A stretch of 64,000 nucleotides of DNA, taken from assembly GCA_009193035.1 (NCBI GenBank), contig SWDT01000211.1, positions 1 through 64,000 of the forward strand, read 5' to 3'. This DNA is from Halicephalobus mephisto (lineage: Eukaryota > Nematoda > Chromadorea > Rhabditida > Panagrolaimidae). A program made the translations under genes and the position numbers. Of this stretch, positions 41,039-53,700 are shown one piece after another. The notes under the pieces are model-generated. The model was given only the letters and a program-made list of their open reading frames with translations. It searched no databases and was not told the DNA's origin. Every line of letters starts with the position of its first letter. Positions within the stretch are counted from its first letter, which is position 1.

Positions 41039-41506
41039 TCAACGTTTGCCGAGACCCATGTGGAAACTCCTCTTTACTAAATCTAAAATATTTTATCTAT
41101 AACTTAGGAACTAAACATACAATAAGATTCGGGTTGATCGGAGTTACGTTTCCCAAGACCCATGTGGAATGTTCGTTTCCCCAGTCCCATGTGGAATTGG
41201 TTCAGACGTTTCTGCACATCTCTTTTTCCGAATTCAGTATGGGGTTGATCGAAATTGTATTGCTTGTTCGGGAAGTCATAATCGTCCCAGTAGATTGGCT
41301 GGAATTCAATCGGGATGTCGACCAGGTCCTCGGATCTCTTCCCCAGACCCATGTGAAACGCTCTTTTTTCGTTTTCGAAATTGAGAGCATCCTGAAAATA
41401 TCGATTATTGAAGAGTGGGAAAATAACATACATCTAATGGAGCAGCGATGCAGATGTTGCAGAATACGGTCAATACCAATCCGAATCCAAGGAACGTTGA
41501 AATCAT
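41039..41506 (-). CDS. FHMGL-amide neuropeptide precursor
   Basis: There are three exons, 41432-41506, 41121-41391 and 41039-41082, giving 129 residues. A signal peptide (MISTFLGFGLVLTVFCNICIA) precedes the propeptide. Four copies of FHMGLGKR are each followed by dibasic cleavage, the Gly supplying the C-terminal amide. Predicted products are AFHMGL-amide, LNQFHMGL-amide, TFHMGL-amide and SFHMGL-amide; an acidic Tyr-rich spacer separates the first from the others. The last copy lies in its own exon and ends directly at the stop. MGL/FGL-amides resemble nematode NLP-5/6-type and allatostatin-A-like peptides that act through G-protein-coupled receptors in neurons; I do not assign a specific nlp number. 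Confidence 0.92.
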
Positions 41507-42205
41507 GGCTAGAATGAGTGAAAAATGAGTCCAGAAACAAGAAAAGCCAAGTATTTATCGAGTCCAAATGAGCACTCCCACATATGAAAATCTCTTGTCA
41601 AAATGACGCCTGGAGTCAAACAAAACCAGTCAAAAAGGTTAATAATGTGCTCTTGACGGAACCGGATGAAGAACGGCTTACTCGTGATTTGTGGGAATCT
41701 GAAGAAGGAAATCTAATATTTCAAACCGCCTTCAAATTGACAAGACAAAATTACAATCTTTCTTCAGAGGTTGTTTCTGGATAATTGATGAGCTGGCAAC
41801 CTCGGGATTCTAAAAATGATGAATTTGCTTCAAAGCTTGATATAAACGTAATATTCCATCCACAATAACAGAAATAATTGAAATTTATTAAATGACGAAT
41901 TTTTTTGGAATTTTTATATAAACAATATTCTATCAGTAACAAAATCGTTGAAATTTACTAATTGATGGATGTTTTCGAAATTTGGATGTAAACATAATGT
42001 CTTATCCACAATAACAAAGATCGTTGTTTTATTATATATTCAATCATAGAAGAGTTTTAATTTGAGCAAGATATAAAAGCACTGGGATTGAGAAAAGCTA
42101 TTCAGTTTTTGATTATCCAGATTTAGCACTATTACACGCATTTTTCTTCTCATTCCTCCTGAAAAATCAGATTGGAATGAAAGTCATACTCGGTTTTAAA
42201 AGATT
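41507..42205. other. Intergenic region upstream of the neuropeptide gene
   Basis: The 699 bp include the neuropeptide promoter and the 3' flank of the SOD-like gene. An open frame at 41584-41784 on the plus strand begins with ATG and lacks recognisable similarity or splice context. Short direct repeats of a motif around catccacaataacaaagat occur at 41855 and 42005. Confidence 0.4.
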
Positions 42206-45200
42206 TTAAGCACTGCTGAGAAATAAAGATTGGAGGAGGAAAATCCAAAAAACTGGAAGACTGAACGATATAGCTGAAGATGAACGGTCTTCAGTTGTGG
42301 CACAGTCAATAGCAGAATCGTTTTTGAAACGTCGTTGTTTGACATCAAATGAATCAAAGAAGTCCTTTTGTTCCTCTGGAGAAAGTATCAACTGGACTTT
42401 GAAGATCGAACAACGTTGTCCTGAGAACTCCCTCGTGTAACCTAATCCTACCCGAATAGTTTCAATATTCAGTCTAGAAGCCAGGTTCTCCTGAAGATTG
42501 GCCAACGATAAATTGGGTGATGATTCGACGGTCCAGTAGAAATTGACAGAAAAGTACAATTCGAGCTTCGAACAGATCGTCCGATTGTCGGTCAAATGAA
42601 TTCTGACATATAGATTTGAAGCTGAAAAGAATCCTGTTGGAACATTAATGAAAATTTGATGTTCACCTTCAGCAACGCCACTGACAATTCGAGTTCTCGG
42701 TAAAACGAAATGTTGTCTTGAATTCAGAATAATGGACTCTGTGAAGTTCCCCATCTGACCAAGAGGACAAAACTCGATGTTCTCATTGCATCTGTTATGA
42801 TCCTGAACACGGAATGGATCGAAAACAAGGGCATTTTGACAATATCCTCCATTCATCGAAACAACCTCCCAATTTACCTTCGGAGATTCTTCTAGATTAT
42901 TTCTCAACATCTGTTCTTCCAGTACTGGATCTTCCAGGAAATAGGAAACCATCGTCGGAATTACTGTATTCTCTGGCGAGTCAATCTAAAATTATCATTA
43001 TCATAAAAGTTAAAAATAGATATTGGTACACAATGGTTTTGAAGTGAATTTTCAATTTTAAAAAATTCCAAAAGTTTCCCTGAGGTTTTGAGGGATTTTA
43101 GAAATCTCTATTGGATCACAATTTTGTCGTTTTAACATTGTGCAAATTAAATTATATGGTGTTAATGTTACTTTACCATTTTAATAAATCCTTTAATGGT
43201 GTCATTGAAGAAAGCCATAGCAATTCGGTCTTCGTAATTCTGAATTTTCGTGGTTCCACAAGCGATATTTCCGTTTTCTAATTCAGCTAGAGCAGTCAAA
43301 CCCAAAAGTCCTTCGTCATTTGTTAAAAACTGCTTTTCTGTGATTATAGTGATGTCTTTTTGGCCACTGAATCCAGATTTAAGAAGCTTGTCGAATGGAG
43401 TTGAAGTCTTGGCTCCAATGTTGGTTTCACTACAAGGAGGTCCAGAAACAATTGAAGAATCGATCGGTCGTTTGTGGAAGATGACATTCTTGATTTTTTG
43501 TTTTGAATGAGTAAAAACGAGTTGAGTTAATCCAGATAATGGATACTCGTGGATTTCAAGGGCTGCAATATGCCTTGAAGAAGCGATATTATGACTTCTG
43601 AGAGAAAGCTTCCCTTCAATAGCTCCAGATGGAAGTAATGAGAAATTGGCACAATTCTGAAGTTTGGGATATTAAATACCGTACTAGTGAAAGAATAGAA
43701 CGAAGTGTTACAAGTTTTTGAGGGAAACCTCAGAATCCTCTAGGATTTTCCAATCAGTTTCAGACAGTTCCGAAAGTTTAAATTGAATTCTCAAAAGCTC
43801 CAGAAATCCCAAAATTTTCTACTTGATTTTTGAAGGATTTTGAGATTTTAAACGAAATTTTGGTGAATTAAAAATTAATTAACAACCTTTGTCCATCCGA
43901 GATCTATTTGAATAGATTTGAAAGCACCGAAGTTCAAAAATGGCTGAAGACGAACAATTTCTAATTTGCCTGGAAAAATAAAACTAGAGAAAACAACTCT
44001 ATAAAGACCACCCACGTCGTATTTCTTCCAATGGACGGATGTAAATGGGATTTCCGAGAGAGTAGTCCTGTGTGAAATTGAGACATCCAGCGGATTCAAC
44101 AAACGATTTCGAAAAGTGAATCGAAGCTGTTATTTTTTCTGAATCGAATAACGATCTCATATTCGCTGCAAGGAATTGCTGTCCTTCAGAATCGACAAGA
44201 AATGCATTTCCGATCACAGGATTCATAAAAACCGCCATTAGAGTCGATTTCAATGGAAGAAGTTCTTCACACTGACCCTTTGATTCTATTCCCTAAATGC
44301 ATTTTTATTTCGAGTGTTTTTTGTAAAACGAACTTTGAAAAGTGCAGTTTCTCTTCCGAACAACTGGATTCCGTGAAAACTGTTTTTGGTCGCTTCTATT
44401 GTTTTTCCTTCTTCACTTCCGCAACGTTCGACGAGTTTGATCTTCTGAGGTCCTTGAAGCAACGAAACAGGGAAAAAAGGATTAACTTGTTCCAATTGAA
44501 TAGATGAAGTGGCTGCAGTCAGTGGAGCTACATCTAGGAATTCCTTACAAATGATTTGTTTATCGGATGACATTCGGAAATATAAAACATCAACATCTGA
44601 AGTTGAGGAGTTTGTTAACGGAATATCGAAAACAGAAGGCTTCTGAAGATCAAATGAGCCATTATCCGATAGCATTAATTCTTCATCTCTCACTTCACAA
44701 GTGGAAAGTAGGTGGAAATCCAATGATTGTTGTCTGTTTGTCGGAGAAGAGATGAGAGGGATCAATCGTAAAACTCCTGGAAGTTTGATGAGAAAAACAC
44801 TCCCGGAATACTTCTCTGTTACAACAGTCACTTGCTTCAATGGTGCGAATCCAGGAATCATCGCAGAACACCCGACAATCTTGTCGTTTTCGAAGAATAC
44901 GATGGAATTTCCGATTAAATCCTCTTTTTGAATCTCTAATCTCTCCATGGAAGTTTTCTCTCTTTTTACCGATGAAGACTTCAGTTTTTTACAGTAATCT
45001 ATACCGTCAGAAAACGGAACAATTCCTTCATGAATGGCGAATTGAAGATCATTCTTATTCATTTTGAACGAAATTTCAACAGAATCGCTTCTATCAATCA
45101 TCTGAAACCATAACCGTTGCACTACGTTTTATATTATTGATTCACTACCTTCAGTTCCCCACTGAGCAGTCCTCCAGAAACCGGTATAATATCATCTTGA

Positions 45201-45256
45201 GCATAACTAACATAAATAAAAGCCCAAATTATTGCAGAACTAAGGATGGCCCGCAT
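42206..45256 (-). CDS. Secreted/GPI-anchored protein with degenerate Cu/Zn-SOD-like repeats
   Basis: Six exons: 45149-45256, 44334-45101, 44016-44292, 43887-43969, 43177-43656 and 42206-42985; 831 residues, in phase. A signal peptide (MRAILSSAIIWAFIYVSYA) starts the protein, and a hydrophobic C-terminus after SSS suggests a GPI anchor. At least two units resemble Cu/Zn superoxide dismutase: in each, AIHEG or EIHEY stands where the copper-ligand HVHE motif sits, so only one histidine remains. The third unit keeps the spacing of the Zn loop (CSETNIGAKTSTPFD for CxxxGxHFNPF) and the final ACG-containing strand (GNIACGTTKI). Lost ligands make catalysis unlikely. C. elegans has an annotated related-to-SOD gene (rsod-1) that this may correspond to. 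Confidence 0.7.
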
Positions 45257-46241
45257 GAAGTAGTCTGGAATTGAAGGTACAATTATACAAAATAAAAGTT
45301 TTTACAAAACTGCTTCGACACGAATTTTCAGAAAGTATCAAAACTTTAATAAAAAGGACAGAACGAGTTGACTTCGGTAATGAAGTGTGACAATTACCGT
45401 TATTTCTACTCTCGTACAGCTTCCTTCTTTTATTTGAAAATTCACAAATTCCATTAAATAATATATTAAGTTGTTAAATTATAATCATTATAAAATATAA
45501 AAGCAAATATTTTCATGAAATTGTTTCAATAGGAAATTCCAGAACTTTTTAGTCTTAGAGCAGTCAGAAAAACAAGAGTGATATCAGAGCGAGTAGATTT
45601 TAATAGACAATTGCCAGATCTATCGTTTTTTCTACCTTCAAAGAGCGCACTCCTTTCACGCAGGAATTCAAACGTTACAAAAAATATATCCTTTTTTCTT
45701 TAATTATAATGTCTTTGAAAAAACAAAAAATCCGAACAAAAGTATTCCAAAACCGGAATGTACCAAAGTAGGACTGGTTGATTTTATGAAAAATCACTGA
45801 TTGAAAAAAATACTTTAGCCCAGATTTTCCGATTAAATCCTTAAAACGGCAAGAAAATTACGGAGTTAAATAATGAAAATAAATGGAAAACGAATTTGAT
45901 CCAAAAATGGACAGACATCCCTTAATCATGAACACTGCGCAGAGGGCGTAGAAACTTCCAAATTTTGCAAGGACGACCAACTTGACGTCGTTTGTATAGT
46001 GCGAATTTCGACCTTGTTTCGAAATCGTAAAAACAAAGAAGTTCAAAAACTTGGAAACACGTGTTTATTATCCAAATCCTAAGCAGACAAATCCCCGTTC
46101 GAGTTAGCTGACTGAAAATAGACAAGTGACATAGGTTCAAAACAGTAAAGGCTCGGGTTGCACAAATAAATTAGGATACCAGATAGTCTTAATAAGAAAA
46201 ACAACATTGACCCATAATCATTGCCACAGATATTTGGAATT
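45257..46241. other. Intergenic region between the SOD-like gene and the HYOU1 gene
   Basis: This 985-bp AT-rich gap contains the SOD-like promoter and the HYOU1 3' UTR. No gene is supported. Confidence 0.5.
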
Positions 46242-49200
46242 TCACACTTCATCGTGGGACACTTTTTGGTCTTCAGTCTTTTCTTCCCCGACGACTTTCT
46301 CTTCAGAATTTTCGGGGGTTTCTCCAGTCTGTTCTACGTTCTCTTCAGGGGTCTGTCCTTCAGTTTCAGGTTGATCAGCAGGTTTGGCTTCTTCTTGGGT
46401 ACCTTCGACGGTTTCAGTGGCGTTTTCAGCCTTAGAAGCGTTAGCGGCAGCAGCAGCTTCTTCAGCGGCCTTCTTTGCAGCTTTCTCCAATTCCTTCACC
46501 TTACGAGTAAACTTATTGAAAAGATCAGAACCAACACGTTCCATCTTCTCGATCTAAAATATGAAACTACATATAGTCACTCCTATAAAACATACCTTCA
46601 TTCGTGTTTCCTCGTTGAATCCATCATCCTGAATAGGGGACTTTGGTAGTCTAGTTGAAATGAACTCTTCATTTTGCTTAATCAACTGCTCGGATTTGTT
46701 GTAAGCTTTCGGCTCAAGGATATTGGGGCTTTCCGTCTTCAATTTATCAACCATGTCCTTCAATTTCGTAAGAACTTCATTGAATCTCTCCACCAATTTT
46801 GGACGTTCTTCATCATCACGAATACGTTTCTGAATGACGGTGAAAATGATATCGATAGGCACTTTCTTTTCAATGAATTCTTCAGTTTTCGTGTTTGGAT
46901 CCACATCTTCATCTAACCACTTTGAAGCAGCTTGGACCAATTCAGTAAGATTTTTCAATTCCTCTTCACGGACAAATTTGACAAAGTCTTCACTGGATAG
47001 TCTATCTTGAAGTTCATATACACGAGCTTCAAGGTCATTATGAGCAGCTTCTCGTTCAGCTTTCTGCTTTTCAGCCCGTTCGAAAACAGAAAGAACCTTC
47101 TTGGACTCCTCTATTTGGGATTTGTCCAAATCAAGATGAGCTTGGTAGAAACCAACATTCAGTTTTGCCTTCACAATTTTTGGTTTCTCAACTGGCTTAG
47201 TCTCATTCTTAGCAGAATCAGTTTCTGTCGCATTCACAGGTGTTTCTTCTGTCTTCTTGTCTTCAGAAGACTCAGGAGGGGTTTCTTTAGGAGTTTCTGG
47301 TTCCTTTTCAGTTTCTGGCGGAGTCTGTCCTTCATTTTCGTTTTTATCAGCATCATCTCCAGATTGAGACACTGGAGGTTCAACAGCAGAAGGATCTTCC
47401 TTCAACCCTTCTGTAGGCTCCGAATCCTTCGAACCAAAGAAGCTTCCAATAGTGTCAACAATAGCTCCCAAAGTTGAATTCTTCTTGACCAGTGGTTGTT
47501 CGATGATTGCTTCAGCACCTTCGGCACGGATAATTCCAAAGTAATCGACGGAGAAGAAAGCCTTCACACCCTTGAAGACATGTTCCTCCTCAGAAGCACT
47601 CTTGAAAGCTTCAGTAACTCCACGAATTTCAACGTCAGTAATGTTCGATCCACCAAACTGTGTTAATTGTTCAGAGGACAAGTGATCTAGTTTCCCGTAG
47701 TGTAAGTTGATGATGAAATCGTCTTGATGAGAAGTGAAGGTCATAATCTTACGGTTCGTCGGATAGTGGCTTTTGTAAGAGAAAATAGTACGGTCAACAT
47801 TACGAAGGGTTTTTTCTTCGTCATTACTCAATGTTTCAAAGTTTATCTGTACGGGATAAATCTGAAGCTCATGGAGAGCGATTTTCTTGACCTTGAATCC
47901 TTTACTATGGAAAGCCGCTTGATACAGAGCTCCTAGAGCAGAAGCTTCGTCAGTGTTCAAGAACTTGTTTGGTTCCTTTCTGAAATTATGAATCAATCGA
48001 ATAACTACTAAACAAAACATACCCTTTGAAGTAATCACGAAGAAGATCTTGGATCCTAGGAACACGGGTACCAGCTCCGAACAAAATTACTTGATCAATG
48101 TTGTCAACATTGAGCTCAGACATACGAAGAGCATCCATGACTGGGGTGATGTAGTCAGTTTCAAATTCCTTCAAAAGATCATTGAGCATATCACGAGTCA
48201 TTAGGAAACGGAAATCCTTGTCTTCAAAGGCACTTTCGACTTGAGCATAGGTTTGAGTGTTGGCAGAAAGAACATGTTTCACTCGTTCCGCTTCCTTCAG
48301 CAATTTCGCCATCGCCCGGAGATTTCCAGAAATAGGTTGAGTAGTCTTGTGTTGCTTGGTGAATTCGGCAGCGAGGAAATCCCGAACACGAACAGTCAGA
48401 TCATGTCCTCCAAGAAGTCTGTTGTAGCCAACACCAATGACGCTAATAACTGGATCTAGAGACTTGGAGCCGTTTTCTTTCGCTAACTTCAATTCAATTA
48501 CACTAGCAACGGTCTTAGAAGCACCAATGTCGTAAATAACGACATACTGAGCCTTCTCAGTGATATCCTTTCTACGAGTGAACCCATAATTAACGGCAGC
48601 TGCAGCCCCATCAGATATAACTTGAAGAAGATTCAGACCAGCGATCTCTACAGCATTAACTAGAGCTTCTCGTTCAGCTTGATTAAAGTAGGCAGGAGCT
48701 GTAACAACAACATCTTTGACTGGAGTTTTCCCAAAGACAACGACTTGTTCGCGAGCGTTCCATAGGATCATCCCAACTAGAGTCTCTACTGAATACGACT
48801 CTCCATTCCTAAAAAACATGTCAATCGTAGAAATACACCTAAAGAACTCACTTAGTATTGAAGACAACTGTACCGCGTTCAGGGTCTTTGGTAAGATTCA
48901 AGTAAGGATATTGCTTAACGTAATCCTGCACTACAGGGTTATCGAACTGTTTCCCAAGCAAGTCTGTAACATAAGGAAACACTCTCTCAGGGTTTTTGTA
49001 GCTCTGAAATGATGGCTGGGTAAATTGAAGATTTCGATATATAAACAAACCATTTGAAGGGCACTTTCACCGAATAATCGTTCTCCGTTGTGGAAAGCAA
49101 TCAAGTTCGCTGTTTTCCGCTGAGATTCCTTGTTCAGAACGATTTCTAGTGGAACACCAGGTTTTACGAGACCCATTTTCAGGTACTGAGATCCAATATC

Positions 49201-49336
49201 AACAGACATTGCTGCGAAAGCTCCATCTACGGAAAATTGATATATGAGAAGTACTTCAAAAGAGAGAAACCATACCTGTCGATTGTACACGTAGTGAAAG
49301 CAGTAAAGATGCGATTGCCAAATATGAAACAAACAT
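46242..49336 (-). CDS. ER chaperone of the HYOU1/GRP170 (Hsp70-like) family
   Basis: Six exons: 49276-49336, 49051-49226, 48852-49003, 48023-48808, 46596-47979 and 46242-46553; 956 residues. A signal peptide ([19 protein letters not shown]) precedes an Hsp70-type nucleotide-binding domain ([35 protein letters not shown]). This is followed by an acidic Glu/Pro/Thr-rich loop and helical C-terminal domain characteristic of GRP170. It is a nucleotide-exchange factor for BiP and a holdase in the ER lumen. The C-terminus is HDEV, a non-standard variant of the HDEL/KDEL retrieval signal. Acidic low-complexity inserts occur both in the loop and near the C-terminus. Expected regulation is by the unfolded-protein response, but I do not see an exact XBP-1 site. 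Confidence 0.93.
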
Positions 49337-50704
49337 TATGGATTACAAGAGTCTTATGTAATAACGTCAGACGAAAGACGATTCAAATATTTGTGGAAAA
49401 GAGCTTATCCAAGTGATTTGAATAAATTGTAGACAAAACAGCATCAGCCAACTCGTCGACGCAGGTCTTCGTTTCGGGAATAAGCGGAGTGTCCGTCTCA
49501 ATGCAGGCTTTACCTTCTTCACGTTTTTCAAGCTTTTTCATTTCCTCGGGCTATTTCGATTTATTGATTGTTCGATGATTTCTATTTTAATGGTCTTTAT
49601 CCTTTTTAATCTCCTTTTCACAGGAAATAAATCACTTTTATCCTTCCCAGTTCTTTTCGGGAAATGTTTTCGGTTTTTCCTTCCTATTTATTCGGGAATA
49701 ACAACTCTCGTTTGTTTATATGATTTTTTGTCAGATACGTTCATTCTTCAGTAAATGTATCATACCGAGCATGTTACGATTTGCTTGAAAAAATCCATTC
49801 TAAAGAATATTTTGAATTTCCGTCCCGAAAGTCCGTTTCAAAATCTAATCCCTGTGGTTTTTCTCAATAGTTAAAGATCAAAGAACCAGGATGCTTATCC
49901 AAAACTATCTGAAAAGAGCATATTATGGCGCCTCTAACATGGCAGTGTGTTCTTGTCTTCTGATTATTCTTCGATCTTCCTTAATCAAGTTTTCTGAACA
50001 GAAATCAGAGACAATGTTTTTACTTGAAATTTGTAATTGACCGGATGTTAATTTCGCAACTCTAGAGAGATAGTATAGGAGCTACTTTAAAGGTGTATAA
50101 TTGATTTTGAGATGTAGTCCCACTTATCGAGGTGGATTTTGCTTTTTTTTATCCTTTTAGGCGATAAGCATTTAATGACTAGGAGACAGTATTTGGTACT
50201 GCTTCTACTTTACTGATAAGAGTGCTTCTGTCAGCTATTTCTCTTATTTCCTCGAATATTGCCCCAGCTTTTCTTTTTTGCTCTAAATCGATTGTTTGTC
50301 GAATGGATTTGATTCGGTCTCGTTTCCACGTTTATGCGTGAGCGATTTGTCGACAGGGTCATTGACGTGTAAAGGATGTCAGTTGTACTTTTTAGGCACG
50401 TGTACTCGATACCGAGATCAGAAGCCGGCGAGTTTCTCTGTCTTTCCAATGAGCCAGCGAGAGCTTCTCTTGCAAGGCTCGATCAACAAATCTGCTATTC
50501 GATAACACCCCAAAACAACAAGTCTCTAAGGACTAGTTTTTGGCCTTTGTATTTCAGGTAGGTCACTTATGGCCATTTTTCTCCTCTTGTTATTTGTCCC
50601 CACTTGGACAGACATGCAAAGATAAGGCAAAAAGTGGCGTTGATTCCTTCTGTTGAACACTTCGTTCGCATTTCCTACCTAAATTTACTTTAAATCTTCT
50701 AAAA
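49337..50704. promoter_or_regulatory. Divergent region between the HYOU1 and P5B ATPase genes
   Basis: A 1.37-kb region holds both promoters. The sequence aacgtcag at about 49361 is a partial ACGT-core element of the kind bound by bZIP factors such as XBP-1, which would suit an ER chaperone, but the match is incomplete. Two plus-strand open frames around 50296-50561 overlap in different frames and are not supported. Confidence 0.4.
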
Positions 50705-53700
50705 ATGAACGATAGGGAGAAGGAACCCCTTATTTCCAATGATTCTGTTCCAGAAGAACCTGCTGCATCTTCGCAGTACGGTGCGATGAATAACGGTCAT
50801 CCTCCTCCATCCTCTCATTCACTTACTGATCTCAACGGAAGGGTTCTGGAAGACCATGGCTTTCAACCATCCGCTCACCACATGACGGTTTCATCCCTTG
50901 ATGAGACGTTGGACCTCTATGGTTTTCGCAGGAACTTAGTCAAGACAGTAAGTTTTCTCATTTTTTAGGGTTTTCATATATCGAACCTCCAGATTTTCAC
51001 TTGGATTTTCACTGTTCTAACATTAGGAGTTCTTCAACTTATATTCTACTGGTATCCTATGCTCAAAGTCCGTTGCACAGCTTCTAAATGTGGACTTTCA
51101 ATGGCAGAATATGTTCTTGTCCAGTAAGGTCTTTTTAATGTTTTTCTGCATGAATTTGTTTCTTTAGTGACAGCCACCAAAATATTGTATATCGTCCTGT
51201 GAGATTAATGTTATCCAGTGAGAGAAAACTGTTGCAACTTCCTGGTCCTGGTGGAAAACCAATTGAAACCAAATCATTGAGGTACTTCACCTATCGTAAA
51301 CTCACATATCTGTGGCATCCAGTTGATTGCAGGTTTGTCACTACTGAGGACTTGGAGGCTAACGTAGGTTGTTGTTTCTTCTGATTGAGATCAATGTGAT
51401 TATTTAGGTGTCGTTGAACTTCTTTCATGAATTGTTCCATCGAGAAACAGGGTTGACTGACGATGAATGGAGAAATCGAAGCATCATATTTGGGAAGAAC
51501 TCAATTGAGGTGAAACTCAAACCAATTCTAGTACTTTTGTTCAAAGAAGTAATTTCGCCGTTTTATATTTTCCAAATCTACAGTGTCCTTGTGTGGTACA
51601 ACGATAACTATGCTTATTACGCCACTGTAATTGTCCTGATGTCTTTGATGTCGATCACGATGGATATTTTCCAAACTAGACGGCAGGAAAAGAAGCTGAG
51701 AAGTATGGTCCATACTCACGAGACAGTCAACGTCAGGAGAGCAGGAGAAGTTCAGACAGTTGGGAGTGAAACGCTCGTCCCTGGGGATATTCTTTTGATA
51801 CCTCCTCACGGCTGTGTTCTTCAATGCGATGCCTTATTGATGAACGGAACTGTGATAGTGAACGAATCTATGTTAACTGGTGAATCTGTCCCCGTTACTA
51901 AAGTTGCTCTTCCGGAAAATCGGGATGGAAGTGATATTGAACCTCTGTCCTTCAAAGAACATTCAAAGCATATTCTCTTCTGTGGGACTCAAGTACTTCA
52001 AACTCGCTACTATAGTGGTCAAGCTGTTTCTGCCATTGTTGTGAGGACTTCTTACTCAACACTTAAAGGTCAACTTGTCCGATCCATCATGTACCCGAAA
52101 CCTGTCGACTTTAGATTCACAAAAGACTTATTCAAGTTCGTTGGATTCCTCTCTTGTATTGCTGCCTGTGGATTTATCTACACTATTATTATTATGATTA
52201 TCCGGGGGTCAGATGCTAGAAGAGTTATTTTGAGGTCTTTGGATATCATCACAATTGTCGTTCCTCCAGCTTTGCCCGCAGCAATGAGTATTGGTATTCT
52301 GGCTGCTCAGATGAGATTGAGAAAAAAACAAATTTTCTGCATATCTCCTTCGACAATTAATACTTGTGGTGCTATCAACACTGTATGTTTTTATGAGGAC
52401 TATTATTAGTAATGTCGATTTTAGGTTTGTTTCGATAAGACTGGGACTTTGACAGAAGATGGATTAGACTTTTATTGTCTCAGAGCGGTGTACAACCGAG
52501 GATCTGATCCCGAGAGAAAACCTGAATTTGGAGTCGAGATGGCGGAGTTTCAAATGGACGAATTACCCCGTGGAGGTGAATTGTTGAAAGGAGTTGCTAC
52601 TTGTCACAGTTTGACTTGTATCGACAATGAACTGTGTGGAGATCCTCTGGACTTGATTCTCTTCAGAAAAACCGGGTGGATTATGGATGAAATTCAGCCA
52701 GAGGTCAACATTGATGAAACTGCTCGTTTCGACATGCTTCAACCAACGGTCGTCCGATCTCCTGTGGCTCACTTTGGAAGTCAATCAGAGATTGAACTTG
52801 CAATTATAAGACAATTCACATTCAGTTCTTCTCTTCAGAGGATGGCTGTAGTTGTCCACAATCCTACAGAACATGGTCACGCAATGCATTTGTACGTCAA
52901 AGGAGCTCCAGAAATGATTGCGTCTTTATGTAGTCCTGAGACTGTTCCTGTCGATTACTCCGATGTAGTGAATAGATATGCTCAACATGGTTATCGACTG
53001 ATTGCTGTTGCTGTGAAGGATTTTGAAATGAGTTACGCCAAGACGATGAAAGTCAAGAGAGAAGTTATCGAGACCAATCTCACGTTACTTGGACTTGTGG
53101 TTATGGAGAATCGCGTTAAGAAACAGACTCTTGGGGTTATTAATCAGTTGAACAGAGCTCATATCCGGACAGTAATGGTGACAGGAGATAATCTTCTGAC
53201 TGCAATGAGTGTTGCTCGAGAATGTGGAATCATTAGACCAAATAAACGGGCGTTCTTGATTGAAAAAACTCAAAGAATCCGTGAAGATGGGAGAACTCAG
53301 CTTTTGCTCCGACAATCTGTATCTTCAAGTGAGGAAATTGTGGAAGTTGATGAAGGGTCACTCAGCAATGACATTGAAATGGAGTCTGGGAATCTGATTC
53401 AATCTTCGTATCATCTAGCTGTCGCTGGGCCCACATTTGCTATAATTTGTGAAGAATATCCGGATCTCGTTGATCGATTGGTGGCTGTTTGTGATGTCTT
53501 TGCTAGAATGTCTCCAGATCAGAAGCAACTACTGGTGAATAAACTGCAGGAAGTTGATTATACAGTTGCAATGTGCGGCGATGGAGCCAACGACTGTGCT
53601 GCTCTCAAGGCTGCTCATGCTGGAATCAGTTTGTCTGAAGCTGAGGCTTCAATAGCTGCTCCTTTCACTTCAAAGATTCCAGATATTCGATGTGTTCCTA

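Noticed and set aside
50296..50561. Overlapping plus-strand frames upstream of the P5B ATPase
   Set aside because: No similarity or splice support; more likely promoter sequence.
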